Shown here: piece after piece, positions 60,693-64,000 of the stretch | How the letters are laid out: each line of letters begins with the position of its first letter | How positions within the stretch are numbered: the stretch's first letter is position 1 | NCBI RefSeq assembly: GCF_003075045.1 | Contig: NZ_QCZD01000006.1 | Span: 62,001-126,000, forward strand | From: Maribacter litoralis | Lineage (GTDB): Bacteria; Bacteroidota; Bacteroidia; Flavobacteriales; Flavobacteriaceae | Direction of reading: 5' to 3' | DNA length: 64,000 nucleotides | The notes under the pieces: generated by a model | The model's database searches: none | What the model was told of the DNA's origin: nothing | The model's input: only the letters and a program-made list of their open reading frames with translations | Translations under genes and position numbers: made by a program

Positions 60693-61700
60693 TTAGCAAA
60701 AGAAGTAGTAATCTATTGCAGGTTTTAGATTCAATTTTTGAAAAAAGGATTTGATCTGCACTTGTTCTTCTTCATTGGCAACGGTTATTATTGTTTTGGA
60801 ATGGTCAAGGTTCTTCAATGCGGAATAGTGTAGCAACTTAACACCATAAATATCTTTCCCTATTTTCTTTTGGTTATCGCAGACCCAATGAAATGGAATG
60901 TCTTTTTCCACTAAAGAACTTGCTATTGTCTTCCCTTTTTTACCTGCTCCCCAAACCACTAACTTGTGAGTTGGTTGCAGTTCAAGTTTCAAGAAATAAT
61001 ACAGTTTTATATCCAAAAAATAATTTTGTGCGTAGTGCTCGCTGGTGCGCGATGTTCTATGGTCATAATCTCGCCAATAGTGTAGGGTAGTAGTACAAGG
61101 TATGCATTGCAGCCCTTTTTCATAAAAACGAAAAGCCAGATCATAATCTTCTGGATAACGGTCTGGATTGAATGCATCGCATGCTTCAAAGTCAGCTCTG
61201 TGAACCATCCAGCAGGGAGAGGGAATTACACATTCTTTGTATGTCTCATTAAAATTGTCTCCGCTAGCTGTCAATTTGTTCAGCCACTTTTCATAACGGT
61301 CGTAGCCATCATTGACACCCTTTTCAGAAAAGTACTTTACTTTACCAACGGCAAGATGACCTTTTCCTTTTTGTATTAATGAGGTAACCATTGTTTCAAT
61401 ACGGTCTTTGGTCATATGGTCATCGGCATCCATTCTGGTAATATATTCGCCTTTGCTATGTTGATAAGCTTTTCTGAGAGCCGTTATGATGCCAGATTCA
61501 TCATTGGAATATATTTTAAATCGAGCATCTTTGGTTGCAAAAGTATTGGCAATGGCTAAACTATTATCACTAGAATGATCGTTGATAGCAATAACTTCCC
61601 AATTTTTATAGGTCTGATTTTGTATGGAATTCAGGCATTCTTCAAAATATTCATCAACATCTTTAAAGGGAATAACAATACTTACAAGGGGATTTACCAT
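60693..61700 (-). CDS. GT2 glycosyltransferase with a C-terminal nucleotide-binding-like domain
   Basis: 335 aa. The N-terminal GT-A domain (about 1-235) begins VSIVIPFKDVDEYFEECL and holds the metal-binding DADD (91-94); the acceptor region contains HYWRDYDHRTSR. The C-terminal 90 residues differ: LVVWGAGKKGKTIASSL (about 245-260) is a Rossmann-type glycine loop, followed by VCDNQKKIGKDIYGVKLL, recalling a NAD-binding or ADP-binding fold. A fusion of this sort is seen in several glycosyltransferases but the role of the second domain is not known. Single gene. Confidence 0.83.
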   Translation of the reverse strand: MVNPLVSIVIPFKDVDEYFEECLNSIQNQTYKNWEVIAINDHSSDNSLAIANTFATKDARFKIYSNDESGIITALRKAYQHSKGEYITRMDADDHMTKDRIETMVTSLIQKGKGHLAVGKVKYFSEKGVNDGYDRYEKWLNKLTASGDNFNETYKECVIPSPCWMVHRADFEACDAFNPDRYPEDYDLAFRFYEKGLQCIPCTTTLHYWRDYDHRTSRTSEHYAQNYFLDIKLYYFLKLELQPTHKLVVWGAGKKGKTIASSLVEKDIPFHWVCDNQKKIGKDIYGVKLLHYSALKNLDHSKTIITVANEEEQVQIKSFFQKLNLKPAIDYYFFC

Positions 61701-61815
61701 GGCGGAAAGGTAATAAATAACTGAAATTCAATCTTTTCATTTGTCTGAAAAATAGACAGAAATAAAGAGATGAAAAATAATTAAGAAAAGGCTTTATTAG
61801 ATAAGAAAACCTTTA

Positions 61816-61823
61816 TATATTTG
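61816..61823 (+). promoter_or_regulatory. -7 element TATATTTG of the tRNA-Ser gene
   Basis: TAnnTTTG, 35 bp before the tRNA. No spaced TTG. Tentative. Confidence 0.45.
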
Positions 61824-61858
61824 CACCCGCATTCAGGGAATACCTGATGAGGCACTCA

Positions 61859-61943
61859 GGAGAAATGGCAGAGTGGTCGAATGCGGCAGTCTTGAAAACT
61901 GTTGAGGGTCACACCTCCGGGGGTTCGAATCCCTCTTTCTCCG
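61859..61943 (+). tRNA. tRNA-Ser(UGA)
   Basis: 85-nt cloverleaf: acceptor GGAGAAA pairs with TTTCTCC, discriminator G; anticodon loop CTTGAAA with anticodon TGA; T-loop GTTCGAATC; and a long class II variable arm (about 61902-61919), as needed for Ser. CCA is not encoded. The 3' end is followed by a terminator, then by a tyrosine integrase gene, a common attachment position for integrated elements. Confidence 0.95.
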
Positions 61944-61966
61944 CGAAAAGTCCTTTAAAAGGCACC

Positions 61967-62001
61967 AAAAACCCTGTAAATCGTTGATTTACAGGGTTTT
62001 T
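61967..62001 (+). terminator. Terminator downstream of tRNA-Ser
   Basis: 16-bp perfect arms (AAAAACCCTGTAAATC, 61967-61982 and 61986-62001) around GTT, ending in T. If the element inserted in the tRNA 3' end, this hairpin belongs to the element side. Confidence 0.85.
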
Positions 62002-62181
62002 CATTTTTATTGATTTCATTTAATATCAAATAATATCATTCTAAAAGGGGCTAATTCGGTGGAGGTTGAGTAAATCCAAAAAGGTCCACCAGATATTCAT
62101 AAATAACTGATAATAAGTTTCTTACAATAATTATTAATTGTGATTTTTTGATTAAATTAAAGCAAATTTAAGCTCAAAATT

Positions 62182-63393
62182 ATGTCACGTCCACTTTCCC
62201 TTCTATTTTTCATCAAAAAAAGTAAAGTAAATTCTGCAGGTAAGACTACGATTTTCCTGAGAATAACACTTGACAGCCGTCGGTCAGAATTTAGCGTCCA
62301 CCGAAAAGTCCACCTTGACTTGTGGAACTCTCGAACCCAACTAGTGATGGGAAACTCTGCTGATGCTCAAGAAATCAATAGACATTTAAGCGATATAAAA
62401 AATAGAATTTATTCGATTCAGAGGAATTTTGAACAGGACAAAGCTTCTTATTCCGCTTCTGATATGCGCGATGTACTATTGGGCAAGGACAAAATAAAAA
62501 AAATGCTCCTAGAAATATTCCAGGAACATAATGATGAAGTCGAAAGTCTTATAGGCAAGGGTTTCTCCCCTGGTACAGCGGAACGCTATCGCACCTGTAA
62601 AAAACACGTCACGGAATATATTAGGAAGAAGTACAAGAAAAATGATATTCCGGTCCAAGATGTGGACCACAAGTTCATTACAGGCTTCGAATACTACCTT
62701 AAAATGACCCGTAAGTGTGCGCATAACTCCGCAATTAAATATATTACCAATTTTAAAAAAATCATTCGCATAGCTTATGCGAATGATTGGATCGATAAAG
62801 ACCCTTTTGTAAATTGGAAGGGAAAGCTGAAAATTGTTGAGCGTGAATTTTTAACCGAAGGGGAGATTCAACGTATTATCGATTTAAAATTTAAGATAAA
62901 ACGCTTAGATCAAGTACGAGACATCTTTGTCTTTTGTTGTTTCACAGGCCTAGCCTATGCAGATGTTAAGAAACTGACCAATGCCGATATCGTAATAGGT
63001 TCAGACGGCGAGAAATGGATTAAAACCAGACGGACCAAAACCGATACTAGAAGTAATATTCCTATCTTACCCATTGCCCTGGCTATCATTGAAAAATACG
63101 AAGATGATGAGCTTTTGAAAGAAAAAGATTTGGTTCTGCCCGTACTGAGCAATCAAAAAATGAATTCGTATATTAAAGAAATTGCAGATTGCTGTGGTAT
63201 TGTGAAGAACTTGACTTTCCACTTAGCCAGGCACACCTTTGCAACAACGGTGACGCTTACAAATGGGGTTCCTATAGAATCCGTTAGTAAAATGCTCGGT
63301 CATACGAATTTGCGAACCACGCAACATTACGCCAAGATTTTGGATATGAAAGTAGGAAAAGACATGGCAGTTTTAAGAAATAAGTTTATGTAA
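62182..63393 (+). CDS. Tyrosine site-specific integrase
   Basis: 403 aa. N-terminal arm-binding and SAM-like core-binding domains (about 1-210), then the catalytic domain: His347 and Arg350 in HLARHTFA, His374 in LGHTNLRTT and Tyr383 (QHYAKIL). The usual first arginine in TGLRxSD is replaced: TGLAYADV, with Ala258. It is the first gene after tRNA-Ser and points away from it, which fits integration of an element at the 3' end of the tRNA. It belongs to the Bacteroidetes group of integrases on ICEs and genomic islands. Confidence 0.92.
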   Translation: MSRPLSLLFFIKKSKVNSAGKTTIFLRITLDSRRSEFSVHRKVHLDLWNSRTQLVMGNSADAQEINRHLSDIKNRIYSIQRNFEQDKASYSASDMRDVLLGKDKIKKMLLEIFQEHNDEVESLIGKGFSPGTAERYRTCKKHVTEYIRKKYKKNDIPVQDVDHKFITGFEYYLKMTRKCAHNSAIKYITNFKKIIRIAYANDWIDKDPFVNWKGKLKIVEREFLTEGEIQRIIDLKFKIKRLDQVRDIFVFCCFTGLAYADVKKLTNADIVIGSDGEKWIKTRRTKTDTRSNIPILPIALAIIEKYEDDELLKEKDLVLPVLSNQKMNSYIKEIADCCGIVKNLTFHLARHTFATTVTLTNGVPIESVSKMLGHTNLRTTQHYAKILDMKVGKDMAVLRNKFM

Positions 63394-63397
63394 ATCT

Positions 63398-64000
63398 TTA
63401 AAGTTGGTCTTCAAAATTTCTTTCAACCCTACTCTGAAGTTTTTTTAGATAGCCAGAAATTGGCGTGGTCAATTCTTGTTTACCTTCAATACCCTTCTCT
63501 ACAAACTTTTTAGCTTGCGCTTTCCAGTTTTTGATGTTTAGACCTCCTCGTAGTTTCCAATTTTTTGATTCATAGTAGGCATAGAATTTTCTACCTTCCG
63601 TTTCCTGCCAATTATTCTCTCTAAAAAAAATTAAAACAGCCCGGCCATTTTTTGGTCTTTCCAGTTTATTTAAGTTTTCTTTTGTTTTATGTTTAAAAGA
63701 AGGTACCAGATTTTGGCCAGGTTCCGGTACGCTGCTGGCCAAATTTTGACGTGGAAGTGTCCCAGAGGTTGTACCACTACTTGTCCCGAAAATGGGAAGC
63801 CTTACTCTTGAGCCCCTTGCCGGATGAAAGGAGGGAAAGTAAACTAGATATCCCCAGTCGTTCAAATCCTTCAGATAATTGTGGTAAGTCGTTTTTGATT
63901 TGAACTTTGCCCTTTTCATTATGGCTGTCCTATTTATGGTCAAGGTCTTTTTAAAGTACTCCCTGTTCCATTTCTGGAAGAACGCCAGGTACAAGGTAAT
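63398..64000 (-). CDS. Island-borne winged-helix-like protein, 5'-truncated by the window
   Basis: The frame is open to the last base of the window, so the N-terminus is missing; 200 codons are visible. Near the start of the fragment TYHNYLKDLNDWGYLVYF looks like a winged-helix or HTH part, followed by a Thr/Ser/Gly-rich linker and a helical C-terminal domain with NIKNWKAQAKKFVEKG. I recall related proteins beside integrases of Bacteroidetes mobile elements, where they may act as regulators or in replication. It is convergent with the integrase, stop to stop, with 4 bp between. Confidence 0.65.
   Translation of the reverse strand: MTLYLAFFQKWNREYFKKTLTINRTAIMKRAKFKSKTTYHNYLKDLNDWGYLVYFPSFHPARGSRVRLPIFGTSSGTTSGTLPRQNLASSVPEPGQNLVPSFKHKTKENLNKLERPKNGRAVLIFFRENNWQETEGRKFYAYYESKNWKLRGGLNIKNWKAQAKKFVEKGIEGKQELTTPISGYLKKLQSRVERNFEDQL

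Noticed and set aside
61967-62001. Hairpin after tRNA-Ser as attachment site core
   Set aside because: It is a perfect terminator with T-run and does not repeat the tRNA 3' end; an att core would be expected within the tRNA.
1-64000. CRISPR arrays, insertion sequences, rRNA genes
   Set aside because: No direct-repeat/spacer periodicity, transposase or rRNA segment was found.

Overview
The window is a stretch of chromosome from a marine-type member of the Flavobacteriaceae (Bacteroidetes). The support is AT-rich DNA, promoters of the TTG/TAnnTTTG kind instead of -35/-10 boxes, no obvious Shine-Dalgarno sequences, and lineage-typical families: a CAL67264-like small membrane protein, DUF4834 next to YfhO, a CarboxypepD_reg/TonB receptor, a capnine-type alpha-oxoamine synthase and a BatA-domain protein. 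A Maribacter/Zobellia-like genus would fit, but I cannot name the species.

Layout, left to right. 1-7.7 kb (+): end of a CPBP protease, menE, a secreted M24 peptidase, then two tandem secreted proteins that carry a TonB-plug-like domain and TPRs but no beta barrel. 7.8-16.8 kb: acyl-CoA carboxylase beta subunit, a Gfo/Idh oxidoreductase, a 58-aa membrane protein with ettA, a GNAT plus metallo-beta-lactamase lipoprotein pair, a coiled-coil protein, fumC and a 57-aa membrane protein. 16.8-24.8 kb (-): a Gly/Tyr-rich secreted protein with its TonB receptor, arsC-like, prfB with its programmed frameshift, and a three-gene cluster of transglutaminase, alpha-E protein and circularly permuted ATP-grasp. 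25-38 kb: a metzincin-like protease with threonine aldolase, an OmpA-family protein, a thioredoxin with YbaB, oligopeptidase B, and a PLP cysteine-synthase-like gene beside an alpha-oxoamine synthase (candidate capnine sulfonolipid pair) facing a GNAT. 38-44 kb (+): DUF4834, YfhO, glycosyltransferase and flippase, overlapping or nearly so. 44-50 kb: AI-2E transporter, pseudouridine synthase, a very basic secreted repeat protein and uvrA. 50-52.3 kb: two tandem copies of a module made of a sigma factor, a 47-aa protein and a terminator. 52.3-61.7 kb: an endonuclease III without cluster cysteines, bcp, a conserved cytosolic protein, PhnP-like hydrolase, and a minus-strand run of BatA protein, degenerate dihydroorotase, a Tic20/DUF4870-like membrane protein and esterase, then a GT2. 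61.8-64 kb: tRNA-Ser(UGA), a tyrosine integrase and a truncated gene, which mark the left end of an integrated element running out of the window.

Most of the window is ordinary core genome. The parts that deserve attention are the duplicated sigma/47-aa modules (two small genes easily missed by gene callers), the plug-TPR proteins without a barrel, the ATP-grasp/alpha-E/transglutaminase cluster, the candidate capnine genes, two enzymes that have lost hallmark residues (Nth cluster cysteines, dihydroorotase metal ligands) and the integrase without its first catalytic arginine. I saw no CRISPR array, insertion sequence or rRNA. Starts were moved downstream of the longest open frame where a TTG/GTG extension made no sense.
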